Positions 1-6,297 of a stretch of 8,897 bases of DNA are shown here, piece by piece (position 1 is the stretch's first letter; every line of letters begins with the position of its first letter). The stretch is from contig JAHJOS010000160.1 of the NCBI GenBank assembly GCA_018820005.1, positions 1 through 8,897 on the forward strand, written 5' to 3'. The notes beneath the pieces were generated by a model. That model was given only the letters and a program-made list of their open reading frames with translations, did not search any database and was not told where the DNA came from. The translations under genes and the position numbers were made by a program. This stretch comes from Alphaproteobacteria bacterium (lineage in GTDB: Bacteria > Pseudomonadota > Alphaproteobacteria > Rhizobiales > Devosiaceae).

Positions 1-1942
1 CCTCGGCCTGCTCGGAGATGGCGGCAATGGCCGCTTCCATGCCCGCAGCGACTTCGGCGGCGGGGTAGGTGATGTCAATGGTCAGCGTCTTGAACTGGTT
101 GTCGGCCATGTCACCAATGGCGCGGATCTTTTCGAGATCTTCATTGGTGAGAATGGGCTGACGCACCTCGAGCCGCTTTTCGCGTGAGCTGCCTTCGAGA
201 TCGAGAATGTTCGGGCGCGGGCCGATGAAGCTGACCAGGCTCATCACCGATTCCTCGCGGATCGGATCGATGGGCGGGTTGGTCACCTGGGCGAAGTTCT
301 GCTTGAAATAGGTGTAGAGGAGCTTGGACTTCTGGCTCAGCGCGGAAATGGGCGTATCGGTGCCCATCGAGCCCACGGCTTCCTGGCCGGTGGTGGCCAT
401 GGGCGCCATCAGGATCTTGATGTCTTCCTGGGTGTAGCCAAAGGCCTGCATGCGATCGAGCAGGCTCTCGGTGGTCACCGGGGCCTTGGGCGCGGTTTCT
501 GGCAGGTCTTCGAGCACGATCTGGCTGCGCGCCAGCCACTCGGCATAGGGATGCTTGGTGGCGAGCGTGCGCTTGATCTCTTCATCCGAGATGATGCGGC
601 CTTCCTCGAGGTCGATCAGCAGCATGCGGCCGGGCTGCAGGCGCCAGCGCTCGACGATATCCTCGTCGGGAATGGTCAGCACGCCCGATTCGGAGGCGAG
701 GACCACATGGCCTTCCTTGGTCACGAGGTACCGGGCCGGGCGCAGGCCGTTGCGGTCGAGCGTGGCCACCACATAGCGACCGTCGCTGAGCGACATGGCG
801 GCCGGGCCGTCCCAGGGTTCCATCAGGGCAGCGTGATATTCATAGAAGCTGCGGCGCGTCTCATCCATCAGCGGATTACCGGCCCAGGCTTCGGGGATGA
901 GCATCATGGCGGCATGCGGCAGCGAATAGCCGCCGCGCACGAGGAACTCGAGCGCGTTGTCGAAGCAGGCCGTGTCGGACTGGCCCTCATAGGAGATCGG
1001 CCAGATCTTGGTGATGTCCTCGCCGAACTTGGGTGAAGTGACCGAGGCCTGGCGCGCGGCCATCCAGTTGACGTTGCCGCGGATGGTGTTGATCTCACCA
1101 TTGTGCGTGGTCATTCGATAGGGGTGGGCCAGCTTCCAGGAGGGGAAGGTGTTGGTCGAAAAGCGCTGGTGCACCAGGGCAATGGCGCTCTCAAAGCTCT
1201 CGTCATGCAGGTCGGTGTAGAAGGCACCCAACTGGAAAGCCAGGAACATGCCCTTATAGACAATGGTCCGGGCCGACAGAGAGACGACGTAAAAGCCGTT
1301 GTCGCCCGACGACTCGGGGATCTGCGCATAGACGGTGTTGGAAATCACCTTGCGCACGATCAGCAGCTTGCGCTCGAACTCGTCAAGCGTCAGGCCAGCG
1401 GGCCGGGCGATGACCATTTGTTCGATGATGGGCTGGGTGGCAATGACACCGGCCGACAGCGCGCCGTTTTCGGTGGGCACGACGCGTTCGCCCAGCAACT
1501 CCAGCCCTTCGGACGTCAGGCAGGACTTGACCACGGCAGCGACGCGATCGCGCAGGCCGTCGGTGTTGGGATAAAACAGCATCGCCACGGCGTAGTGGTG
1601 CTTTTCGGGCAGGGCGAAGGGCAGCACCTTGGCAAAGAAGGCATGCGGGGTCTGCACCAGAATGCCGGCGCCGTCGCCCATCAGCGGGTCGGCGCCCACC
1701 GCGCCACGGTGTTCCAGGTTCTCGAGGATTTCGAGACCCTTCTGCACCACTTCATGGCTTGGCTTGTTCTTGATGTTGGCGATCATGCCAATGCCGCAGG
1801 CATCATGTTCATTGGCCGGATCATAAAGACCCTGCGCCTCAGGGCGACCGCTGACAACACGCTGACCATCGCGGATCAAGGTTTTGACATTGGCAGTGCT
1901 CGCCGTGACGGGAGAGTGGGTTCCGTTCCGCGGGTGTGCCAT
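1..1942 (-). CDS. gltB: Glutamate synthase (NADPH) large subunit, N-terminal part
   Basis: This is the amino-terminal 647 codons of GltB; the rest lies beyond the left edge (the family is usually about 1,500 residues). GltB releases ammonia from glutamine and channels it to an FMN/Fe-S centre, where 2-oxoglutarate becomes glutamate with electrons from GltD. The class II glutaminase domain begins at Cys49 in NEHDACGIG, so a 48-residue propeptide is expected to be removed to expose the nucleophile. Further landmarks are HQRFSTNTFPSW, THNGEINTIRGN (Asn281, Gly282, oxyanion hole), HMEPWDG-like MEPWDGPAAMSLSDGR, LDRNGLRPARYLVT near residue 400, QEAVGSMGTDTP near 521 and FAQVTNPPIDPIREE near 550, where the central domain starts. 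The ATG at 1942 has GAGGA eight bases upstream. The frame stays open upstream to another ATG at 2068, but that extension is not family-like. gltD is not in the window. Identification is by recognised motifs along the whole visible length. Confidence 0.97.
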   Translation of the reverse strand, partial: MAHPRNGTHSPVTASTANVKTLIRDGQRVVSGRPEAQGLYDPANEHDACGIGMIANIKNKPSHEVVQKGLEILENLEHRGAVGADPLMGDGAGILVQTPHAFFAKVLPFALPEKHHYAVAMLFYPNTDGLRDRVAAVVKSCLTSEGLELLGERVVPTENGALSAGVIATQPIIEQMVIARPAGLTLDEFERKLLIVRKVISNTVYAQIPESSGDNGFYVVSLSARTIVYKGMFLAFQLGAFYTDLHDESFESAIALVHQRFSTNTFPSWKLAHPYRMTTHNGEINTIRGNVNWMAARQASVTSPKFGEDITKIWPISYEGQSDTACFDNALEFLVRGGYSLPHAAMMLIPEAWAGNPLMDETRRSFYEYHAALMEPWDGPAAMSLSDGRYVVATLDRNGLRPARYLVTKEGHVVLASESGVLTIPDEDIVERWRLQPGRMLLIDLEEGRIISDEEIKRTLATKHPYAEWLARSQIVLEDLPETAPKAPVTTESLLDRMQAFGYTQEDIKILMAPMATTGQEAVGSMGTDTPISALSQKSKLLYTYFKQNFAQVTNPPIDPIREESVMSLVSFIGPRPNILDLEGSSREKRLEVRQPILTNEDLEKIRAIGDMADNQFKTLTIDITYPAAEVAAGMEAAIAAISEQAE

Positions 1943-1967
1943 GACATTTTCCTCGTTATCTGGTCGC

Positions 1968-2273
1968 GCCCGTTTGGTCGGGCCCTGTTGCGCTATCGTG
2001 CATCCTGTTGGTGCCGGCGGTCCGGCGAGCTGGATGCGTCTGTGTCCTCTAGTGGGCGCGCAGGTCATGCGGGTCGTACGCAGTACGGCTCGATTGAGCA
2101 AACACGTCCATGCTTGGGGAGCGGCGCTGCATCCAAATGGCCGCTCGTCTTCGGGCTAGTTTAGCCCCGCTTGTCCGTTTCCGCTATCGTCTAGCGGGCC
2201 AGCCGGACCGGCGTGCGCGCTGACCGCGGAGAGCGGGGCGACGCGTCAGATAGGACAGTTGTGCTGCCCTATC
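1968..2273 (-). promoter_or_regulatory. Hairpin-rich region upstream of gltB, candidate structured leader
   Basis: The 512 bases between gltB and dps hold no convincing protein gene. They do hold several short perfect inverted repeats, listed here in the order a gltB transcript would meet them: 2249-2273 (10-bp arms, one mismatch, 5-nt loop), 2181-2197 (CCGCTA/TAGCGG), 2153-2167 (GGGCTA/TAGCCC), 2119-2146 (GAGCGGC/GCCGCTC, 14-nt loop), 2075-2087 (CGTAC/GTACG), 2013-2026 (GCCGG/CCGGC) and 1968-1983 (GCCCG/CGGGC). The repeats are directly visible. That they form a folded 5' leader of gltB mRNA, perhaps controlling it, is inference. I do not recognise a named riboswitch. GC-rich DNA gives some 5-bp repeats by chance, so the 6- to 10-bp pairs carry most of the weight. 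Confidence 0.35.
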
Positions 2274-2369
2274 GAGTTCACATTTGCATAATTCCAGACT
2301 GGGAGCAAGCGCCTTTGCCGCGCGCGATGGTGGAAAAATAGGACATTGCCGATTTTACGATAGGACAGT
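2249..2369. repeat. GATAGGACAG-type repeats, candidate operator for gltB
   Basis: An 11-base word, GATAGGACAGT, occurs identically at 2249-2259 and 2359-2369. A third copy of its core, ATAGGACA, lies at 2338-2345. A fourth, in inverted orientation with one change (CTGCCCTATC), is at 2264-2273 and forms a near-perfect dyad with the first. The copies at 2338 and 2360 start exactly 22 bases apart, about two helical turns. A TAAAAT hexamer on the minus strand (2352-2357) sits between them and could be a gltB -10 box, although its -35 match is poor. I do not recognise the motif as a known regulator site. Repeated, phased copies beside a possible promoter suggest binding of a transcription factor. 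Confidence 0.4.
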
Positions 2370-2395
2370 GTAGGTAATCAGGGTGTGTGAGACGC

Positions 2396-2430
2396 AAAAA
2401 GGGGCGCCTCCGGCTGGAAGCCCCCCTTTT
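2396..2430 (-). terminator. Intrinsic terminator downstream of dps (bidirectional)
   Basis: On the plus strand an A-run (2396-2400) and GGGG are mirrored by CCCC and TTTT ending at 2430. The long stem has two mismatches and a GGCT loop. Read on the minus strand it lies 25 bases after the dps stop and ends in a T-run, as expected for Rho-independent termination of dps. The symmetry gives a T-run on both strands, so it could also insulate in the opposite direction. Confidence 0.8.
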
Positions 2431-2454
2431 CTAACCCGTTGGGCCTGCAATTGC

Positions 2455-2928
2455 CTATTCGAGATGCGACTTGATGAACCAGAGGTTCTTGTCGAGCTCG
2501 CGCGAAAAAGCGGTCAGAATATCGGCCGCATCGGCATCGCCGGCCTCATCGGTGGCGTCGATATCGGTGCGGACCTGATTGGCCAGCGTGGCAAAGCGGT
2601 CGGCGAGCGCGGCGAGGTGATCGGGGACCTTGCGAATGTCGGTGGGGTAGGGCGAAAGCGCTGTCGCCTTGGCCACAACCTGGGACGTACCCAGGGCAAT
2701 GCCGTCAAGCTGGGCGATGCGCTCGGCAATGATATCGACATGGGTGTCGATGGCGGCGCGCATGGGGTCGAGCATTTCGTGGACGGCAATGAAATTGGGC
2801 CCCTTGAGGTTCCAATGCGCCTGCTTGACGATCAGTGCCAGATCAATGGCATCAGCCAGGCGGGCATTGAGAATGTCGATGACGGCGGTCTTGGCATTCG
2901 CCTTGAGGGCAATCGATGGGGTTTTCAT
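2455..2928 (-). CDS. dps: Dps-family DNA-protecting ferritin-like protein
   Basis: This 157-residue protein matches the length and motifs of Dps (DNA protection during starvation), a cytoplasmic dodecamer that oxidises Fe(II) with hydrogen peroxide, stores the iron, and in many species coats DNA. The signature KQAHWNLKGPNFIAVHEMLD is followed by D..VDIIAERIAQLDG. The inter-subunit ferroxidase ligands map to His38, His50, Asp65 and Glu69, with the spacing (12, 15, 4) seen in characterised Dps proteins; Trp39 is also conserved. A short N-terminal tail with three lysines and one more charged region may help DNA binding, which is inference. The ATG at 2928 has AGGA seven bases upstream. The gene is monocistronic by appearance: an hsp20 terminator lies before it and its own terminator after it. 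A 5-bp hairpin (2965-2979) lies in its short upstream region. No OxyR or Fur site could be assigned. Confidence 0.95.
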   Translation of the reverse strand: MKTPSIALKANAKTAVIDILNARLADAIDLALIVKQAHWNLKGPNFIAVHEMLDPMRAAIDTHVDIIAERIAQLDGIALGTSQVVAKATALSPYPTDIRKVPDHLAALADRFATLANQVRTDIDATDEAGDADAADILTAFSRELDKNLWFIKSHLE

Positions 2929-2995
2929 GGAAAATTCCTAGCAATGAAGTGCAGTCGTTGGGGTGCCGCAAGCAGCGGCTATGGTAGTGCACGCA

Positions 2996-3033
2996 CAAAA
3001 CAAAAGGTGCGCAGTCCATGTGAACTGCGCACC
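2996..3033 (-). terminator. Intrinsic terminator downstream of hsp20
   Basis: There is a perfect 10-bp inverted repeat: GGTGCGCAGT at 3006-3015 and ACTGCGCACC at 3024-3033, with an 8-nt loop. On the minus strand it is followed by TTTTGTTTTG (3005 down to 2996), so it fits termination of hsp20, whose stop is 57 bases before it. It lies only about 70 bases upstream of the dps start, so the dps promoter must be in or just after it. Confidence 0.85.
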
Positions 3034-3089
3034 AATTATGTGGCACAATGAAGTCAGGCGATCATTTGACCGGCTGACCGGCCTGACCT

Positions 3090-3548
3090 TTAGTTGACCG
3101 AATTATCTTCGATCGTGGGCTGGGTGGCGCCATTGATCTGGATCGAGCGCGGCTTCTTGCTTTCGGGCAATTCGCGCTTGAGCTCAAGATGCAGCAAGCC
3201 ATGCTCAAGCGTGGCGCCGTGGACCTCGACATAGTCGGCCAGCTGGAAGCGCAGCTCGAAAGCGCGCTCGGCAATGCCGCGATGCAGGAACTCACGGGCC
3301 TTGTCGGCGGGCTCGGTTGGCTTGGCGCCCTTGATGACCAGGCTGTTTTCCTTGGTCTCGATGGCGATATCGCCATTGGCGAAACCGGCTACGGCAATCG
3401 AGATGCGGTAGGCGTCATCGCCGGTGCGCTCGATATTGTAGGGCGGGTAGGTCTTGGCTTCCTGGCCCACCAGGGTGTCGAGGCGATTGAACACACGGTC
3501 AAAGCCGACGGTGGAGCGATAGAAGGGGGAAAAATCGATGGTCTGCAT
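3090..3548 (-). CDS. Class A small heat-shock protein (Hsp20/IbpA-like)
   Basis: This 152-residue cytoplasmic ATP-independent chaperone binds unfolding proteins and holds them for refolding by DnaK/ClpB. The N-terminus MQTIDFSPFYRSTVGFDRVF is typical of rhizobial class A sHsps. The alpha-crystallin domain runs from about residue 35 (YPPYNIER) to 130 and includes the conserved G-x-L strand in EHGLLHLEL. The C-terminal tail carries the oligomerisation I-x-I motif as IQI (136-138). An upstream GTG at 3554 is in frame, but GGAG (3561-3558) lies nine bases before the ATG at 3548 and only three before the GTG, so 3548 is preferred. The gene is preceded by a ROSE-like leader and an RpoH-type promoter and is followed by its own terminator, so it appears to be a single-gene heat-shock unit. 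Confidence 0.95.
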   Translation of the reverse strand: MQTIDFSPFYRSTVGFDRVFNRLDTLVGQEAKTYPPYNIERTGDDAYRISIAVAGFANGDIAIETKENSLVIKGAKPTEPADKAREFLHRGIAERAFELRFQLADYVEVHGATLEHGLLHLELKRELPESKKPRSIQINGATQPTIEDNSVN

Positions 3549-3658
3549 AGTCACATTCTCCGTAAAGCAACGTGGATGTCCCGGTGGTCTCCCAGGGCGC
3601 TCCCAGCATTAGGCGAGCACTTGGATTGGAGGTCGGGGTTCCCGGGAAACCCGGCGAA
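3549..3658 (-). promoter_or_regulatory. ROSE-like RNA thermometer in the hsp20 5' UTR
   Basis: The untranslated leader is about 110 nt from the expected start site to the ATG, a usual ROSE length. Its last hairpin (3573 to 3553, minus strand) pairs ACGUU-G-CU with AGAAUGU across the loop UUACGG. That makes seven base pairs, counting one G-U, with a single bulged G. The UUGCU box opposite the Shine-Dalgarno GGAG, with one bulged G, is the hallmark of ROSE elements, which in rhizobia keep sHsp translation off until heat melts the helix. Upstream, the GGGUUUCCCGGGAACCC region (about 3634-3650) can form further stems. The pairing is visible. Thermosensing is inferred from the family. Confidence 0.75.
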
Positions 3659-3664
3659 CGATTG

Positions 3665-3694
3665 AAATATGGGCGTCGCTGAAGACGGTTCAAG
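3665..3694 (-). promoter_or_regulatory. RpoH (sigma-32) heat-shock promoter of hsp20
   Basis: On the minus strand CTTGAA (3694-3689) is followed after 16 bases by CCATATTT (3672-3665). This fits the alphaproteobacterial RpoH pattern, CTTG with a CYTAT-T-like -10 about 17-18 bases on. Transcription would start near 3658, giving the leader length expected for the ROSE element. The two layers, sigma-32 transcription and RNA thermometer, commonly occur together on rhizobial sHsp genes. Confidence 0.75.
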
Positions 3695-3779
3695 TCCCCC
3701 ACGGCTGCAGATTTTTGAACCCAATATGAACGGCTCGGTCCGGCGCGGTTCACCCGGCTTGCCCTAGAAAGGGTCATGG

Positions 3780-3884
3780 TCGCAGGACACATCCTGCACC
3801 AGTGCACAGCGGCCCTGTCATCCGCCCCCCGCCCGGGCCGCCGCATGGAAAACCAGCATCCCTCGGGATGCTGGTTTTCTTTTG
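3780..3884 (+). ncRNA. Candidate intergenic small RNA with C-rich loop
   Basis: Three consecutive hairpins fill this roughly 105-base stretch. The first is 3782-3797 (GCAGGA/TCCTGC, 4-nt loop). The second is 3809-3841 (GCGGCCC/GGGCCGC, 19-nt loop very rich in C). The third is a textbook intrinsic terminator at 3849-3883. No plus-strand protein gene ends upstream: the only coding sequence nearby, hsp20, is on the other strand and runs away. A terminator here therefore needs a transcript starting within about the preceding 100-200 bases. A C-rich exposed loop could pair with Shine-Dalgarno sequences, as in several rhizobial sRNAs. I could not identify a good promoter and do not recognise a known family, so this is a structural inference. 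An alternative is that it is a leader/attenuator of the hydrolase gene at 3932. Confidence 0.45.
3849..3883 (+). terminator. Strong intrinsic terminator
   Basis: A 13-bp perfect stem (arms 3849-3861 and 3866-3878, loop CTCG) runs from AAAACCAGC to GCTGGTTTT and is followed by CTTTT. The T-tail is much better on the plus strand than on the minus. It ends 48 bases before the alpha/beta hydrolase start, so it either ends a small RNA transcribed from upstream or attenuates read-through into that gene. Confidence 0.85.
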
Positions 3885-3931
3885 CAGCGGTCTTTGCTCT
3901 AAGTCCCTGACAATAGTTTGCGGCGAGCCCG

Positions 3932-4903
3932 ATGCACCCCACCGACGTCCCCGAGCCGAGCCTGGTCAATATCGCCTCCAATCCGATGCCGGAGGGTGCG
4001 CGCGTCGGCTATATGACGACATCGGACAATGTGCGGCTGCGCTATGCCATCTGGCCCAAGTCCGAGGGCGCGCATCGCGGCACGATATGCCTGGTGCAGG
4101 TGCGGGGCGAATTCATCGAGAAATATTTCGAGACCATCGCCGATTTTCGCCGGCGCGGCTTTTCGGTGGCAACCTTCGACTGGCGCGGCCAGGGCGGGTC
4201 CGAGCGGCTGATCGGCAACAAGAGCCTGGGCTATGTCGATCGCTTTGAGGATTATTGGACGGATCTAAAAAGTTTCCACGGCCATATCCTTTTGCCCGAA
4301 TGTCCGCCGCCGTTTTATCTGGTGGGCCATTCGATGGGTGGGCTGGCTTCGCTTTTTGCCGCCATCAATGACCGCATGATGTTTGACCGCGTGCTGGTCT
4401 CGGCGCCCATGGTGGCGCTCGATCGCCAACCGCTGAGCATGGCGGGCATGGCGCGCGTCGCCGAAACGCTGAGTTTTCTTGGCCTGGGGCACCTGCCGGT
4501 GGGCCGCAGGGCCGACAAGCCAGCCTCGGACGCCACCTTTCCGGGCAATCCGCTGACGGGGGATCTCATCCGCTATATGCGCATGGTCGATGTGCTGCGC
4601 GAACGACCCGATCTGGGTATTGGCGCGCCAACGGTACGCTGGGTGGCCGCCGCCATGGGTGCCATGGCCGAGGCTGGCAGCGACAATTTCCCGGCCCGCA
4701 TCAAGGTGCCCCTGCTCATGCTGGCCGCCGCCCGCGATGAGGTGGTCTCCCCCGGCGCCATCGAGCAACTGGGCCTGCGCATGCGCATCGGCCGGCACAT
4801 CGTGATCGCGGGCGCGCGCCATGAACTGTTCATGGAAACCGACCTCATCCGCGGCCAGGTACTGGCAGCGTTCGACGCGTTTATTACCGAACAGAGCCAA
4901 TAG
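3932..4903 (+). CDS. Alpha/beta hydrolase, lysophospholipase/monoacylglycerol lipase-like
   Basis: This 323-residue protein belongs to the serine aminopeptidase S33/Hydrolase_4 group, which includes lysophospholipase L2 (PldB) and monoglyceride lipases. The nucleophile elbow is GHSMGG with Ser134. The remaining triad members are probably Asp269 in AARDEVVSP and His297 in GARHELFMETD. The N-terminal core has FIEKYFETIADFRRRGFSVATFDWRGQGGSERL, where the family motif F-D-x-R-G-x-G-x-S is clear. The lid/cap region lies around 165-250. No signal peptide or membrane span is seen, so it is probably cytoplasmic or peripheral. Likely chemistry is hydrolysis of a carboxylic ester such as a lysophospholipid or monoacylglycerol, but the substrate cannot be read from the sequence. 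The ATG at 3932 has only a weak GGCGAG upstream; Met19 is a possible alternative start. The gene stands alone, converging on the GGDEF gene with 30 bases between the stops. Confidence 0.88.
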   Translation: MHPTDVPEPSLVNIASNPMPEGARVGYMTTSDNVRLRYAIWPKSEGAHRGTICLVQVRGEFIEKYFETIADFRRRGFSVATFDWRGQGGSERLIGNKSLGYVDRFEDYWTDLKSFHGHILLPECPPPFYLVGHSMGGLASLFAAINDRMMFDRVLVSAPMVALDRQPLSMAGMARVAETLSFLGLGHLPVGRRADKPASDATFPGNPLTGDLIRYMRMVDVLRERPDLGIGAPTVRWVAAAMGAMAEAGSDNFPARIKVPLLMLAAARDEVVSPGAIEQLGLRMRIGRHIVIAGARHELFMETDLIRGQVLAAFDAFITEQSQ

Positions 4904-4933
4904 AGGCTGACAGGGCCCAGACTATTGTCGCCG

Positions 4934-6145
4934 CTAGGCGATCGTGCCGGGCACTCCCCGGATGGGGAGAATAGTTCCAGCCTTGGCGTTTGCTGCGCGC
5001 CGCTTGGCGCGCGCCGGGGCCGTGGCGCCCACCGGGTCCTGACTGGATTGCTGTACGCGGTGTGAGCGGAAGCCGCCACCGTTGCGCTTGACCTTGTAGC
5101 TGATGGCGTCCGCGTCGTGGATCAGCGCGTCCAGCGATGCGGTGCCGACCGTATCCGTGCTGTATCCAAGGCTGAGGCCGACATTAATGGGCCGGCCGAC
5201 ACCCAGATCGTAAGGCTCGGTCAGCCGATGGTGGATACGGCCTGCCATCAGGTCCGGATCGAGTGCATCGCTGGGCCCGGACTGGAGGACTACGAACTCG
5301 TCTCCACCGACACGGGCAACCACATCACCAGGGCCGACAAGATGGCTGAGCCGGTCCGCTATGGCCTGCAGCAGGCGGTCGCCCATCGCGTGGCCGAACT
5401 GGTCATTGACCGCCTTGAAGCCATCAAGGTCAAAGGCATGAACGGCCGCGGCCCAATTTGCATCCAGCGGCAAGGCGTCGAAAGCTTCGCGTAGGCCAAG
5501 GCGGTTTGCGAGCGACGTGAGGGGGTCACGCCGCGCTAGCGTCTCCATCTGAAGGCGCATGGTTATGAGGCGGCAGGCGTTGCGGTGGAGGTGGGTGATC
5601 GATTCCACGGCTGCAAAGAAAAAGACCAGGAACACCGTGCCGATCAGCCAGCGCGCATCGGTGATGAACAGCAGGGCTGAGGTCACGGCGGGCCCGGCAG
5701 CGAGTATCACTGCGCCCATTGCGATCACCGGGCGGTAAGGGATGCGGGTGGAGACACCGGCGCAATAGCCGAACAGCAGCGCTGTGGCGGCCACCAGAAG
5801 GGGCGGCGTCGAGAGGGAGAAAAGCACCGCGCAAAGGGCGCCGGTTAGGCCAGCCATGCTCCAGGTGGTGGCCAAATGCGCGGCCTCGAAGCGCTTGATG
5901 GTTGACAGCGCGACGGGCTGACGGGCCACGACCCGGCGGTGCAGGATGACCAGCAAGGCCTTCAGGAGCGAGGCCCATCCGCCAAAGATCGTGATGGCCA
6001 GGATCAACAGGTCGCCGGTCTGGCCGTACCCATAGAGCCCGACGAGCACAAATGTTCCGCCAGCCACAGCTATGGGCAGCACATTGTCGGCCAGGGCCGA
6101 AACCAGTGCTTGGTATACATCGTTAGGTTCGGTCGGATGCGGCAT
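4934..6145 (-). CDS. Membrane-bound GGDEF diguanylate cyclase
   Basis: This 403-residue inner-membrane protein is predicted to make cyclic di-GMP from two GTP. Six hydrophobic segments fill the first half, roughly residues 22-40, 45-68, 95-112, 114-132, 140-161 and 165-183. They form an integral sensor region that resembles MASE-type modules but that I cannot name. The cyclase domain begins at RRDPLTSLANR (206), continues with DLDGFKAVND (239-248) and has an intact GGDEF active site (280-284). The inhibitory I-site RxxD expected just before it reads GPGD (271-274), so product feedback at that site is probably lost. There is no EAL domain. The C-terminal 45 residues are low in predicted structure and basic. 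The frame is open to 6397, but that part overlaps hisN, so the ATG at 6145 (MPHPTEPND) was chosen. It has only a weak GCGAG upstream, and in-frame GTG codons just before it are possible starts. It may be the last gene of a hutG-hisN-GGDEF unit. Confidence 0.92.
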   Translation of the reverse strand: MPHPTEPNDVYQALVSALADNVLPIAVAGGTFVLVGLYGYGQTGDLLILAITIFGGWASLLKALLVILHRRVVARQPVALSTIKRFEAAHLATTWSMAGLTGALCAVLFSLSTPPLLVAATALLFGYCAGVSTRIPYRPVIAMGAVILAAGPAVTSALLFITDARWLIGTVFLVFFFAAVESITHLHRNACRLITMRLQMETLARRDPLTSLANRLGLREAFDALPLDANWAAAVHAFDLDGFKAVNDQFGHAMGDRLLQAIADRLSHLVGPGDVVARVGGDEFVVLQSGPSDALDPDLMAGRIHHRLTEPYDLGVGRPINVGLSLGYSTDTVGTASLDALIHDADAISYKVKRNGGGFRSHRVQQSSQDPVGATAPARAKRRAANAKAGTILPIRGVPGTIA

Positions 6146-6232
6146 CACTCGCACAATCACTATTGCGGCGACGAAAACGCTATCACGACAAGCCTTTACG
6201 GGATCTTTCGCGGCACGTGAAAATCGTCGCGG

Positions 6233-6255
6233 CCAGGCGGAAAAGCCACGCCTGG
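6233..6255. repeat. Inverted repeat between hisN and the GGDEF gene
   Basis: CCAGGCG (6233-6239) and CGCCTGG (6249-6255) form a perfect 7-bp stem with a 9-nt loop, about 43 bases after the hisN stop. No T-run follows on either strand, so it is not a convincing intrinsic terminator. It could be an mRNA processing or stabilising hairpin between the two cistrons. Confidence 0.3.
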
Positions 6256-6297
6256 ACGCGGCACTGCCGATGCCAAGGCGCGCTGCGGGGTCTCTGG

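Noticed and set aside
1940..2068. In-frame upstream start for gltB at 2068
   Set aside because: The added 42 residues have no resemblance to GltB propeptides, and the 1942 ATG has a good ribosome binding site.
1103..2164. A 353-codon plus-strand open frame
   Set aside because: Most of it is antisense to the strongly conserved GltB glutaminase domain, and no family motif is visible.
2302..2325. Sigma-54-like GGCA...TTGC on the minus strand upstream of gltB
   Set aside because: The distance between the GG and GC elements is 11 rather than 10, and the first base is C instead of T. Sigma-54 promoters tolerate this spacing poorly.
2383..3051. A 222-codon plus-strand open frame over dps
   Set aside because: It is antisense to Dps, whose ferroxidase residues are intact. 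It also begins in the dps terminator region and has no supporting motif.
3681..3710. GGTTCAAGTCCCCC resembling a tRNA T-loop on the plus strand
   Set aside because: The flanking bases do not form a 5-bp T-stem, and no acceptor or anticodon arm can be drawn. The same bases are better explained as the -35 of the hsp20 RpoH promoter on the other strand.
4954..4969. CTCCCC/GGGGAG dyad near the convergent gene ends
   Set aside because: It lies inside the GGDEF coding sequence and is not followed by a T-run, so it is not a credible terminator for the hydrolase gene.
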